A DNA stretch of 64,000 nt. Origin: JADCRZ01 sp965200945. Its GTDB lineage: Bacteria > Bacteroidota > Bacteroidia > Chitinophagales > Chitinophagaceae. Below are positions 27,845 to 37,159 of the stretch, piece after piece. Numbering within the stretch: the stretch's first letter is position 1; each line of letters begins with the position of its first letter. A program made the translations under genes and the position numbers. The notes under the pieces were generated by a model. That model was not told the DNA's origin. It worked only from the letters and a program-made list of their open reading frames with translations, and did not search any database. Location: the NCBI GenBank assembly GCA_965200945.1, contig OZ241749.1, positions 1,054,001 to 1,118,000 of the forward strand, read 5' to 3'.

Positions 27845-27873
27845 CAAATATAATATGTAGAACATAATAACAA
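27845..27873 (-). promoter_or_regulatory. nanA promoter
   Basis: On the minus strand a TTG (27873-27871) is followed after 18 bases by TATATTTG (27852-27845), an exact match to TAnnTTTG. The nanA ATG is about 140 bases downstream. The spacer between the two boxes contains the operator. Confidence 0.7.
27854..27866 (-). promoter_or_regulatory. Operator palindrome in the nanA promoter
   Basis: TATGTAGAACATA is identical over 13 bases to the site at 10153-10165. Here it lies between the -33 and -7 elements, where a bound regulator would exclude RNA polymerase. Confidence 0.78.
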
Positions 27874-28115
27874 TAAAAAATTTCATTACAGCGGTCTCCT
27901 GATCAGAAAGGCAATATGCCGGCAGATGATACACAACTGATGAGATGCTTATATTTTGTTTCACCGCTTTTTACCGATAAATTACCTTTCCGCCCAAAGG
28001 CGTCGAATCCGTTCCGGCTGAAAAGTGTTCTATGTCATGCGCTCAAAAGCGGAAGTGAATGACTGTCCGGTTTAGCGGTGATGATCAGGTTTCCCAAACA
28101 TCAGCACCTGTAATA

Positions 28116-29540
28116 ATGAAGAATCCATTGTTTCCAATATGCATGTTTCTCCTCGCCGTTTGCAATTTATGCTGTTGTGCAGATTCCCCGGAGGAAAAGG
28201 AGGTTTCCGGTGCGGTAGTAAAAGTTCAGCCTGCGTCAAAACAGGAACAGGGAATTTTCCCCCGGGGGAAAATCATTGGGCGGATACCCTGTTTGTCTGA
28301 TACCCTTCAATCGTTCGCCCTGTATATTCCGTTGGGTAAGGCTACCCCGATGCCGGTCGTTTATCTTTTTGATCCGCATGGTGACGGCACTTTTCCGCTG
28401 GGCTTGTACCGCCCGCTGGCAGACAGGTTTCATTTTGTGCTGGTCGGAAGCAACAACTCGAAGAATGGCAATGACTGGCAGACGGCACAATTTATCATCC
28501 ATCTGCTTTTGAGTGAAGTATCCTCACGCCTGCAGGTTGATGGAAACAGGCTGTATACTGCCGGATTTTCCGGCGGTGCAAAGGTTGCTGTGTACGCTGC
28601 GCTTCATCAGCCGGCCATCAGGGGTGTGATTGCTGCCGGTGCAGGGATCCCGGAAGGCGAAACGCTTAACCGGACAGATTTCAGTTTCACCGGCATTGCG
28701 GGCCGCGGCGATATGAACATGACCGATCTGGTTGCCCTCAACACCGAACTGGATGGAACGAGGCTGCGGCACCGGCTCATTCTGTTCGACGGCAAACATG
28801 CATGGCCGCCGGCGCCTGTCATGGAGACAGCTTTAATGGCCTTTCAATTCGACGCTATGAGGGATGGAACTTCTCCCCCAAATGATTCCCTGCTGGCCGC
28901 CTACACGGATCAAAGCCGGAAAAGAACCGAAGCTGAGGTCAGGGCCTACAAACTGCTGGAAGCGGAACAGGAAACCGCGCTTTCGGCAGTATTGCTGCAG
29001 GGATTGCCGCCTTACACGACCTGGTTTGTACAAAAAGAAGCCTTGCTGAAAAAAGACCCGCTGTTTAGCCGCCAACAGGCTGCTGCACAACAGATCTTTG
29101 CGATCGAACAACAAAAAAAGCAAACCTTCCAGCAACAACTTCAGCAGGGCGACCTGCAGTACTGGGGCCGCACCATCCAGGAGCTTAAAAGCGGCACTTC
29201 TTTACCCGGTGGGGAAGGCGCCATGAACCAGCGGCTGATCGCTTATTTGTCGCTTGCTTTTTATTCGGTCAGCAACCAGCTCATCAACCACAACCAGTCC
29301 GATATTGCCCGGTTCTATGTGGCACTCTATAAACTTGCAGACCCTACCAACACGGAAGCGTGGTATTTTTCTGCCCTGCTGAATGCAAAAGCCAATCAAC
29401 AGGAGGCTGCAGAGAACGATCTCCGGCAAGCTGCAGCCCTTGGTTTCACTGATTCCGCCAGGCTTCTGCAGGAGCCGGCATTGCAACGCTATCTGCCGGT
29501 GTTACGCAAGGGTGCGAGGAAAGCGGCTTCTTCCAAATAA
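28116..29540 (+). CDS. Secreted alpha/beta-hydrolase lipoprotein with C-terminal TPR-like region
   Basis: The ATG at 28116 begins a lipoprotein signal (MKNPLFPICMFLLAVCNLCCCADS); the frame is open from 28059. The 474-residue protein has an esterase/dienelactone-hydrolase-like domain. The nucleophile elbow is GFSGGAK (Ser152) and the likely catalytic His is in FDGKHAWPP (His228). The second half is helical and Gln-rich, with TPR-like AWYFSALLNAKANQQEAAENDLRQAAALGF near the end. The substrate is unknown. It lies on the plus strand, divergent from nanA; no operator of the GntR type faces it. Confidence 0.78.
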   Translation: MKNPLFPICMFLLAVCNLCCCADSPEEKEVSGAVVKVQPASKQEQGIFPRGKIIGRIPCLSDTLQSFALYIPLGKATPMPVVYLFDPHGDGTFPLGLYRPLADRFHFVLVGSNNSKNGNDWQTAQFIIHLLLSEVSSRLQVDGNRLYTAGFSGGAKVAVYAALHQPAIRGVIAAGAGIPEGETLNRTDFSFTGIAGRGDMNMTDLVALNTELDGTRLRHRLILFDGKHAWPPAPVMETALMAFQFDAMRDGTSPPNDSLLAAYTDQSRKRTEAEVRAYKLLEAEQETALSAVLLQGLPPYTTWFVQKEALLKKDPLFSRQQAAAQQIFAIEQQKKQTFQQQLQQGDLQYWGRTIQELKSGTSLPGGEGAMNQRLIAYLSLAFYSVSNQLINHNQSDIARFYVALYKLADPTNTEAWYFSALLNAKANQQEAAENDLRQAAALGFTDSARLLQEPALQRYLPVLRKGARKAASSK

Positions 29541-29754
29541 TGCGGCAAATGGATTCCTGCTTTTTAAAACGGAGGCAACCCGGAGGCTTCGTCCGGCGTT
29601 TCCTATTGTGAGCAAACAGAGGGCTGCAGCTGTTTTCAGACAAAGAACAGGGCCGGGTTACCGGTCGATCAACCTGTTTGGAACCAGTTCGCGATTGTGC
29701 TGAAAATTTCTTAAATTCGTTACCGACCGATCAAAATATTCAATCACATCACAG

Positions 29755-31722
29755 GTGGCATCAAACAAGAACCGGGGTATCTACCGTCAACCGTATTATT
29801 TACTTACACGGCGTTTTATTCTGTTTATCGCATTGTTTGCCGGCCTCACTCCTGCCGTCCGGGCACAGGTCTGTCCGCCCAACATTGACTTTGAAACCGG
29901 TACTTTTGATGGATGGACCTGCTACACCGGTTCTGCCGCTGCGGTGAATGACCAGAACGTGATCTCGCTTTTTCCCTCCGGACCGGTCTACAACCGCCAT
30001 ACCATGTATACCCGGACGCCGGTTGCCGAGCTAGACCCTTACGGCGGCTTCCCGGTGGTCTGCCCCAACGGCAGCAATCATTCCATCCGGCTCGGGAACA
30101 ATTCCGCCGGTACGGAAGCCGAAGGCATCTCATATGAATTTACCATACCGGCCGACCGCAACATCTATTCCCTTATCTATCATTACGCGGTCGTCTTCCA
30201 GGATCCCAACCATCTCCAGTTTCAGCAGCCCCGTATGGAGATAGAGATCACCAATGTCTCCGACAACAGCATCATCAGCTGTTCTTCTTTCACCTTTGTT
30301 CCCTACGGTTCTCCCCTGCCCGGCTTTTTTCTTTCTTCCAGTCCGGGCGGCGACACGCCCGTATGGTGCAAAGACTGGACGGCGGTTTCCATCAACCTCG
30401 ACGGCAATGCAGGCAAAACGGTCAAACTCTCCTTCAAAACATCTGATTGTACCTTCCGAAGGCATTTTGGCTATGCCTATATCGACCTCAACTCGGAATG
30501 CAGCGGTGAATTCACGGGCGCCAAATTTTGCCCGGGTGATTCGGCGGTGCAGATCGTTGCGCCTTATGGTTACCAGGGATACACCTGGTTTACCAATGAT
30601 TTCAGCCAGGTGCTGGGCAACGACCAGATCCTGACGCTCCGTCCGGCTCCGCTGACAGGCACTTCGCTGGCATTGCAGGTGGCACCCTACAACGGGTATG
30701 GCTGTTTAGACACGCTGTATTCCCGGCTGATCGATTCATTCACCGTAAAGGCCTTCGCAGGAAAAGATTCCAGGGTCTGCAACGGCGATCCCGTGCAGCT
30801 GGGGACTGCCCCGAGCCCGGGCACGTTTTACAATTGGAGCCCCGCGGCGGGTCTTAGCAGTGCAAGCATTGCCAACCCGTATGCGAATCCGCGTACGCCG
30901 ACCTCCTATGTGCTTACGAGCAGCAGTTATGGAGGCGGGTGCCTTGTAAAAGATACGGTAGATATCACACCCGTACTGCTCGACAGTGCCATCCGGCTCA
31001 CGGGCAAGGCGGCGTATTGTTTGGGCAGCGGCGACAGTGCGGTGCTGCACCTGACGGGTGCCGACACCATTCAGTGGTACCGCAATAACCAGGCGATCGC
31101 CGGGGGCAATGGCATTAATTACAGAGTAAGCCAGTCGGGATCTTATTACGCGGTTCTCTCAAAACAAGGTTGTACGACAAGCACCGCGAAGCAAACAGTT
31201 TACATCGAAACGGCCAAGCCTGGCATCGTGTATCCCGTGATGTACATCGTGGCCAACACATCGGTGCCGCTGTCTGCGCGCACGTTCGGCGACAGTGTGC
31301 GATGGCTCCCTCCCACTTTCCTGAATAGTCCAACTTCATTCAAACCGCTGTTTTATGGAGCACAGGACCAGAGCTATGCGATCTCGATCCAGACACCCGC
31401 CGGTTGCCTGACGGTAGACTCGCAGACGGTCAAGATCGTGAACAAGGCAGATATCTATGTGCCCAGCGCCTTCACCCCCAATTTCGACGGCCACAACGAT
31501 GTGCTGCGACCCATCCTGTTCGGCATGCGCGAGCTGCGATATTTCCGGGTGTACAACCGCTGGGGTGAGCTGATCTACGAAAGCCATAGCATGAACACAG
31601 GCTGGGATGGCACCTTCCACGGCACTTTTCTGGCCAACCAGACAGTGGTATGGGTAGCCGAAGGGATCGGTATGGATGGAAAGACCTATTTACGGAAAGG
31701 GACAAGCGTATGCATAAAATAA
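29755..31722 (+). CDS. Secreted adhesin with gliding-motility-type (CHU_C) C-terminal domain
   Basis: The 655-residue protein has a long basic N-terminus followed by a hydrophobic export segment ending near VRA, and the mature part begins QVCPPNIDFETGTFDGWTCYTG. Two Ig/PKD-like domains follow (about 340-560, with VCNGDPVQLGT and YNWSPAAGLSS). The C-terminus, VPSAFTPNFDGHNDVLRP to YNRWGELIYES and a WDGT motif, is the gliding-associated C-terminal domain used as a T9SS type B signal. It is probably surface-exposed or released. A second protein of this kind is encoded at 41770-44190. Confidence 0.88.
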   Translation: MASNKNRGIYRQPYYLLTRRFILFIALFAGLTPAVRAQVCPPNIDFETGTFDGWTCYTGSAAAVNDQNVISLFPSGPVYNRHTMYTRTPVAELDPYGGFPVVCPNGSNHSIRLGNNSAGTEAEGISYEFTIPADRNIYSLIYHYAVVFQDPNHLQFQQPRMEIEITNVSDNSIISCSSFTFVPYGSPLPGFFLSSSPGGDTPVWCKDWTAVSINLDGNAGKTVKLSFKTSDCTFRRHFGYAYIDLNSECSGEFTGAKFCPGDSAVQIVAPYGYQGYTWFTNDFSQVLGNDQILTLRPAPLTGTSLALQVAPYNGYGCLDTLYSRLIDSFTVKAFAGKDSRVCNGDPVQLGTAPSPGTFYNWSPAAGLSSASIANPYANPRTPTSYVLTSSSYGGGCLVKDTVDITPVLLDSAIRLTGKAAYCLGSGDSAVLHLTGADTIQWYRNNQAIAGGNGINYRVSQSGSYYAVLSKQGCTTSTAKQTVYIETAKPGIVYPVMYIVANTSVPLSARTFGDSVRWLPPTFLNSPTSFKPLFYGAQDQSYAISIQTPAGCLTVDSQTVKIVNKADIYVPSAFTPNFDGHNDVLRPILFGMRELRYFRVYNRWGELIYESHSMNTGWDGTFHGTFLANQTVVWVAEGIGMDGKTYLRKGTSVCIK

Positions 31723-31765
31723 CGACTCTCTCAGACTGATTCTCGGGCTCTTATTCAACATCATT

Positions 31766-32809
31766 TCAGGCCAGCCAGCTAATATCTCCCGGCTTGAGTG
31801 CAGCGATAAATTCGCCGGCAGCGCTTTTGCCGAATGCCATCATGTTACGCATTTTCACCGGGTCAAACACCAATCCGCCGGCGCCCCCTTCGAGCGGAGC
31901 AGAAGGGCGCAGTATGAACAGTTTGAAGGCTTGAGCCAAATTGAACGGTGGAGCCGGCGTTGCAGTGCGGAAGTAAGCATCTACTTTATCAGGCGCAATG
32001 CCATCAGCTAACATCTTCTTTTTTACGGCGGATAAGTAATCGATGGTGCGCGCCGTTTGCGCCGGCTGCAGCAGGTCATTCTTTTCCACATCATCTGTGA
32101 AAATATCCACCGTCCTTTCCAGTATGGGCAGCAAGGTGGCATAGTTTTGCGCGATGTTACCGGGAGTGGCAGCGGAGAGCAGGATGCAGAATATTTCTGT
32201 GGCTCCCTGGTCGATGGCCATCTGAACGCCGGCGTATTCCCGGACGCCGCCGTCTACGTATTGAAAATTTTTTTCCGGCCCCGTTTCATATGCCTGATCG
32301 ACCATTACAGGCGTCATAAATACCGGCTGACAGGCTGAAGCGAGAATAGAGAGCCGCATGTGCTCCCCGTCGTGAAAAGACCTGATCGGATATTCACCCG
32401 TTACCACCGGAGTGGGGTTGCTGGTGAAAACGGTGGTGCTCCCGGTTTGCAGGCAGGTGGTATTGATGTAAATATGCTTCCCCGAAGAAAGGATCTGCTG
32501 ATAGCGGGCGTCGGTCATGTAAGTATTGATCAGCTGCCACAACGGTTCCACAGTGTAGATCGAAGCCTGGTTGAGGCGGTCACCTAGCCGGTGGGTGGTG
32601 ATGACCTTGTCAGTGGTAACGGTGGAATAGATCTGTAGCAGTACAGGCAAGGCTTCCACGGCGGCAAGTGGTGACATAAGCGCGCCGGTGCTGGTGCCAA
32701 CCACCAGATCGAAATGGAGATTCGGGTATACGGTGCGAAGTTGCAGGAGAATACCAACGGCGAAAGCGCCTTTACTGCCGCCGCCGCTGATCACGAGTGC
32801 CCTTTTCAT
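31766..32809 (-). CDS. Patatin-like phospholipase
   Basis: The 347-residue protein has the patatin oxyanion motif GGGSKG (9-14), the nucleophile motif GTSTG (Ser40) and the dyad aspartate in YVDGGVRE (Asp186). These are lipid acyl hydrolases with a Ser-Asp dyad. No signal peptide is visible. It is followed in the upstream direction by a small outer-membrane-like protein gene ending 10 bases from its start, so the two are co-transcribed. Confidence 0.9.
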   Translation of the reverse strand: MKRALVISGGGSKGAFAVGILLQLRTVYPNLHFDLVVGTSTGALMSPLAAVEALPVLLQIYSTVTTDKVITTHRLGDRLNQASIYTVEPLWQLINTYMTDARYQQILSSGKHIYINTTCLQTGSTTVFTSNPTPVVTGEYPIRSFHDGEHMRLSILASACQPVFMTPVMVDQAYETGPEKNFQYVDGGVREYAGVQMAIDQGATEIFCILLSAATPGNIAQNYATLLPILERTVDIFTDDVEKNDLLQPAQTARTIDYLSAVKKKMLADGIAPDKVDAYFRTATPAPPFNLAQAFKLFILRPSAPLEGGAGGLVFDPVKMRNMMAFGKSAAGEFIAALKPGDISWLA

Positions 32810-32819
32810 GGAATGCTGT

Positions 32820-33368
32820 TTAGTGAGGAAAGGTTTCTGCCGGAGTTTTTACCGGCGTGATGCGGAACGCGATACCGGTTTGAAGCCACCACTGGTGCAG
32901 GTGGTAATCGCGGTGAGAGCTGAGACTCAGCACCACCCGGTTCAGCAGATCGAGGTTGAGGCCACCGCCAACCAGGCGCTGACTGCCCGTTCCCCAGAGA
33001 TGATCCGCATTCAGGTGAAGGTTCCCAAGAGAACCGAAATAGCTGCCTTTTAATTCCAGCAGTTTCAGCGATACCGTCGGACCCGCGAAACCGTCTGTCT
33101 GCCGGTTCGAGTAAGAGCCGCCCAGGATCAGTCCTCCGCGCAAGGTATGTTCAACGAGCGTTAGCTGCGGCACAAGCTGCAGGGCTCCTGTAAATGCGGG
33201 AGCAAGCGGTTTGGGTTCCGTTATCATCCCGGATGTGAGGCGCAGATGCATGATAAACTCTTTCGGGAATTCCGTCTGGGCCCGCAATGTATAGCTGATG
33301 AGGAGGAGCAGGCAAAGGCCGGCATTGCGGAGGCAGCAAAAGATCAGAGGTAAAGTGGTAGCATCCAA
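32820..33368 (-). CDS. Hypothetical exported beta-rich protein
   Basis: The 182-residue protein has an N-terminal hydrophobic stretch (about 7-28, ending YTLRAQ) consistent with export. The remainder has alternating hydrophobic and Gly/Ser patterns (LRGGLILGGSYS, LELKGSYFGSLGNLHLNA, LNRVVLSLSSHRDYHL) that suggest a small beta-barrel. No family was recognised. The exact start is uncertain. It ends 10 bases before the patatin gene, which suggests a two-gene operon possibly concerned with envelope lipids. Confidence 0.6.
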   Translation of the reverse strand: MDATTLPLIFCCLRNAGLCLLLLISYTLRAQTEFPKEFIMHLRLTSGMITEPKPLAPAFTGALQLVPQLTLVEHTLRGGLILGGSYSNRQTDGFAGPTVSLKLLELKGSYFGSLGNLHLNADHLWGTGSQRLVGGGLNLDLLNRVVLSLSSHRDYHLHQWWLQTGIAFRITPVKTPAETFPH

Positions 33369-33422
33369 GAGCTAAAAATAAGTTCTTTTGCAATGCGGTC
33401 TTCCTAGATCGGGGCTATATTA

Positions 33423-34919
33423 TCAGGAAGCGGTGTCCAGCAGCTTTTTCTCATCGGTGGCTGCCTCGCTGGCCTCAACCGGAGCCGGCTGGGTGTTTGC
33501 GGTGTAGCCAAACAAGCCCCTTTCCTTGATCTTGGTTGCCACGTCGGCTGGCATATATTCTTCCCATCCTTCGGTATTCTCTTTGATCAACTGCAGCACC
33601 AGGTCGGTCTGTACATTGAGGTTGTTCTTGTTGTAGTCAAGGATGTCCTCGATCTTGTCGTTCGCGATCAGGTAACGATACAGATCGATGAGGTGCGGTG
33701 GCAGCTGCAATAGCTGGCAGTTCTGTATCACGCCATCGCGCAGGGTGGGATAGATAAAGAGTTTTACTTTCCGGCTGAAGAGTGCGGCAAATGATTCGAG
33801 GATGCCGCCCGGAAGCTCCCGATAATGCTCCTCCGAGAAGATGTATTCAAGGTTCGGATATCCCAAAACGACGCCCAGCTTTAGCTTGGTGATCGTTGAG
33901 AGATAGGCCACCAGCTTGTAGTATTCATGAAAATTCGAGATCATCACCGTTTGTCCGAGCGAAGAAAGAATATCGACCCGGTCGAGAAAATCTTTTTTAT
34001 CGATTTCCGCGGTAAGGTCGGCATTTCTTTCTTTCAGGGATTGCAGGGTGAGCTCTGTAAGTACCACTACGTTTGCCTTGTCCACATCCGGCTCTTCCTC
34101 GAACTGCTTCACGCCCGTGCTCAGCATATCAAGGTGTACGTTGATGACCGGCCGGAAACGCCCGCGTACCACTACGATGTGTTTTTTATAAAGCACTTCC
34201 GAGGGTTGCAGGTTTTTCCCGTCGGGACCAAAAACGGCTGCATCCGAGAACCCGTTCTGTACAAGCTGGAGACTCATGAGCCGGTTGTCGACGGTAGCAA
34301 AACCGGGCCCTTCGAAACGGATCATATCGATCTGGAACCGGTCTTTCGACAGGTCGTCCATCAGTGAAAGCAAAAAAAGCAGCGCGTTGTCGTTGTAGTT
34401 GAAGCAGGCGTAGATGAGGTTCACACCCAGTATGCCGACAGCCTGTTGCTGCAGGTTGTTGTCGCTGTCGAGCAGCTTTACGTGCAGCACCACATCGTTG
34501 AACTGGCCTTCGGGCTCCAACTGGAAACGCACGCCCATCCAGCCATGGCCGCTGTTGGTCTTGTGGTAATTGAGGGCGGCGATCGTATTGGAAAAAGCAA
34601 AGAAAGTGGTGTTGGCTCCGCGCTGCGCTGCCAGCCGTTCGATCAGCAGGCTGTATTCCCGGTCGAGCATGGAGATCAGCCGGTGTTCGCTTACATAGCG
34701 CCGTTTTTTTTCGGCGCCGTAAATGGCATCCGAGAAAAGCATGTCGTAAGCCGACATGGTTTTGGCGATGGTGCCTGAAGAAGCGCCTGCCTTGAAGAAG
34801 TTGGCCGCCACATCCTGCCCCGCCCCGATTTCCGCAAAAGAACCATAAATTTTCGGATCGAGGTTGATGGCCAGCGCTTTTTGTTTTGTACCGATGTTGC
34901 TGTGTTGAGCCGCTATCAT
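33423..34919 (-). CDS. Conserved Bacteroidota protein of unknown function, large soluble
   Basis: The start at 34919 (MIAAQHSNIGTKQKALAINLDPKIYGSFAEIGAGQDV) is favoured because this N-terminus is strongly protein-like, while the 52 codons upstream are not. The 498-residue protein has no signal peptide or membrane segment. I recall this type of N-terminus from a widespread Bacteroidota protein sometimes annotated as a nicotinate-nucleotide adenylyltransferase, but I see no nucleotidyltransferase HxGH motif here, so I do not adopt that function. The C-terminus is Ala/Glu-rich. Confidence 0.7.
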   Translation of the reverse strand: MIAAQHSNIGTKQKALAINLDPKIYGSFAEIGAGQDVAANFFKAGASSGTIAKTMSAYDMLFSDAIYGAEKKRRYVSEHRLISMLDREYSLLIERLAAQRGANTTFFAFSNTIAALNYHKTNSGHGWMGVRFQLEPEGQFNDVVLHVKLLDSDNNLQQQAVGILGVNLIYACFNYNDNALLFLLSLMDDLSKDRFQIDMIRFEGPGFATVDNRLMSLQLVQNGFSDAAVFGPDGKNLQPSEVLYKKHIVVVRGRFRPVINVHLDMLSTGVKQFEEEPDVDKANVVVLTELTLQSLKERNADLTAEIDKKDFLDRVDILSSLGQTVMISNFHEYYKLVAYLSTITKLKLGVVLGYPNLEYIFSEEHYRELPGGILESFAALFSRKVKLFIYPTLRDGVIQNCQLLQLPPHLIDLYRYLIANDKIEDILDYNKNNLNVQTDLVLQLIKENTEGWEEYMPADVATKIKERGLFGYTANTQPAPVEASEAATDEKKLLDTAS

Positions 34920-35367
34920 ACACGTATGTTTAGGTGAGTGTACCGTGGATCGTGATATGGCAAGAAGGCCTGAAATTACGACAATCCGCGCTTCCCCGGA
35001 CCGGTTTCTGAAAGCAGGATGTAAACGCGGCAAACGATCACTAATAGAGTCATCGGTAAAATTGCGCGTGAGCAACCTGCATCTCGTCTACAACGTGCTT
35101 ATAAAAGACCAGCTTTTACATTTCTTGTTTGTCGTTCCCTGCTGCTGCAAACAAACGGACATCCTGGTCTGCATCCTTCATTTTGTTCCGGTTTCTTCTC
35201 CCGGGCTGTGATGTCCGGAAAATGTATTAGCAAAATTATTATTTCAGAAACTGTTGTAAATCCGAAAAACGGTCGATAGCTTTGAATTACAAAGTACTTT
35301 TAAAACATTATCTTTAAAGTACTGCGACAAGGTAAAAAACTTCTCATTCTCTAAAAATCGCATTACA
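34920..35367. other. Intergenic region with an imperfect inverted repeat before 35368
   Basis: About 450 bases separate two divergent genes. The last 90 bases contain arms AGTACTTTTAAA (35293-35304) and TTTAAAGTACT (35313-35323), a near-perfect inverted repeat. It overlaps TATCTTTA (35309-35316), which is one base from the TAnnTTTG consensus. It may be an operator over the promoter of the membrane-protein pair. Nothing else was recognised. Confidence 0.4.
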
Positions 35368-35709
35368 ATGTCAGCAGCTAACAACTTTTCAGCAAAATCC
35401 GCCTTTTTCTCCGCCTCCGCAGGTAAACGGATGTTGGTCGGCGCGGCGATCGGATTGGCGGTCGTCCTCTTTTTTCTGGTTCAGACCGATGAACCCAACC
35501 CCAACTGGTCGAAATTCTGGATGATCAAGCCGCTGATCGTAGTGCCATTTGCAGGCGCAATGGGCGGCCTCTTGTATTCGCTGATGGACAGGCTCCGCTA
35601 CCAGGGCGGATGGAAGAAGATCACGGCGAACATGGGTAGCGTGCTTGTTTTTATCGTTGGCTTATGGATGGGCCTGGTGTTCGGCTTCGCTGGCACACTC
35701 TGGAACTAA
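35368..35709 (+). CDS. Small three-helix membrane protein
   Basis: The 113-residue protein has three predicted membrane segments (about 21-38, 53-70 and 89-110) and a short Ser/Ala-rich N-terminus. Short cytoplasmic or periplasmic loops contain DEPNPNWSKFW and MDRLRYQGGWKK. I do not recognise a characterised family. It is followed 47 bases later by a larger membrane protein gene on the same strand, so they may form an operon. Confidence 0.7.
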   Translation: MSAANNFSAKSAFFSASAGKRMLVGAAIGLAVVLFFLVQTDEPNPNWSKFWMIKPLIVVPFAGAMGGLLYSLMDRLRYQGGWKKITANMGSVLVFIVGLWMGLVFGFAGTLWN

Positions 35710-35756
35710 ACAAAGGTCCCCCCTTTTATCGAACCGAAACCTACCAACTTACACGC

Positions 35757-37001
35757 ATGAAAGACGAAATCCTCACACACCTCAACGACCCCAGGCATCT
35801 GGAAAGAATATACCGCAACAACAAGCTCCGGTTCAAACAGGTATTCAGCGGACTTTACCCGGAACTCAAAGGAAATACGCTTGCAGAGTTCTGGAATGAA
35901 AGACTCACCTATGAAATAGAGGAAATCAACTGGGGAACCCGGCACGAACTCTTCTTTGTTATCATCATTGCACTGATCGCCGGTCTTTTTGCCAAGCTTC
36001 CGGCCTTATTACCCGTTAACCAGGAACTTTTTTTTCAACGAAACTTCGGATTTGTCATCTTTCCTTTTCTCACAACTTACTTTGCCTGGAAAAATAAACT
36101 TCCGGGAGGGAAGATCGCGGTGATAGCGGGTCTTACCCTGGGAGCAGGCATTTATATAAATCTTTTGCCTGCCCGTCTGCAGTCCGATACCCTGATCCTT
36201 GCCTGCATTCACCTGGGTCTGTTTCTATGGTCAGTCCTGGGTTTTGCATATGTTGGCGGTGCCGGCAACCGTGATGAAAAACGCCTTGGCTTTCTGCAAT
36301 ACAACGGCGACCTGCTGGTAATGACCGCCCTGATCACGATCGCCGGCGGCATCATGAGCGGAATCACGGTCGGACTTTTTTCCCTGATCGGGTTCGATAT
36401 AAAAAACTTTTATTTCGAGAACATCGTTGTGTACGGCATGCCCGCCGCTCCTATCCTGGGCACCTACCTTATCCAAACCAACCCGCAGCTTGTTGGAAAA
36501 GTTGCACCGGTCATAGCCCGGATATTCAGCCCGCTGGTTCTGGTGATGCTGCTGATCTACCTGGTTGCCATCATCTACTCCGGAAAAGATCCCTACAACG
36601 ACCGCGAGTTCCTGCTGATCTTCAATGCGCTGCTCGTGGGTGTAATGGCCATCATATTTTTTTCGATCGCTGAATCGTCCAAGAAAGAAAAAACCCGGGT
36701 GGAGACCTGGATCCTCTTCCTGCTTTCGGCCCTCACCATCATTGTCAATGCAATTGCGCTCTCCGCCATCCTGTTCCGTATCTCTGAGTATGGTATAACT
36801 CCCAACCGCGCTGCGGTACTGGGCGGCAATGTGCTGATCCTGGTTAATCTGGTGCTCGTGACAGTGCAGCTGTTCAAAGTTGTTTCGAAAAAATCAGCAC
36901 TGACGGGTGTAGGAAAAGTTATTTCATTTTATCTGCCTGCGTATGTAATATGGGCGGTGGTCGTTGTCTTTTTATTTCCTGTACTTTTTGGATTTAAATA
37001 A
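35757..37001 (+). CDS. DUF4153-type polytopic membrane protein
   Basis: The ATG at 35757 (MKDEILTHLNDPRHLERIYRNNKLRFKQ) follows the upstream gene by 47 bases; an open frame from 35664 would overlap that gene. The 414-residue protein has a soluble N-terminus of about 65 residues containing LEFW-like and TYEIEE segments, then about eleven membrane segments. The arrangement is that of the DUF4153 family common in Bacteroidota, whose function is not established. Confidence 0.72.
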   Translation: MKDEILTHLNDPRHLERIYRNNKLRFKQVFSGLYPELKGNTLAEFWNERLTYEIEEINWGTRHELFFVIIIALIAGLFAKLPALLPVNQELFFQRNFGFVIFPFLTTYFAWKNKLPGGKIAVIAGLTLGAGIYINLLPARLQSDTLILACIHLGLFLWSVLGFAYVGGAGNRDEKRLGFLQYNGDLLVMTALITIAGGIMSGITVGLFSLIGFDIKNFYFENIVVYGMPAAPILGTYLIQTNPQLVGKVAPVIARIFSPLVLVMLLIYLVAIIYSGKDPYNDREFLLIFNALLVGVMAIIFFSIAESSKKEKTRVETWILFLLSALTIIVNAIALSAILFRISEYGITPNRAAVLGGNVLILVNLVLVTVQLFKVVSKKSALTGVGKVISFYLPAYVIWAVVVVFLFPVLFGFK

Positions 37002-37159
37002 AGGCACCCGGAACTCACAGGAAGCGCAGGAGCATTCGATTCAGTTGTTGAAAGGGATTGGGCACTAAATCAAAATAACCGTTCTTTGTTTGAAGTAAAT
37101 CCTTGGTTACCTGAAAGCGGGTAACTTTAACGAAGGAACCAGTAAACAAATACTCAGTT

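Noticed and set aside
27761..27964. Small minus-strand open frame upstream of nanA
   Set aside because: It covers the nanA promoter and operator and has no recognisable protein features.
33423..34919. Annotation as nicotinate-nucleotide adenylyltransferase
   Set aside because: I could not find the HxGH nucleotidyltransferase motif in the sequence, so the function was left open.
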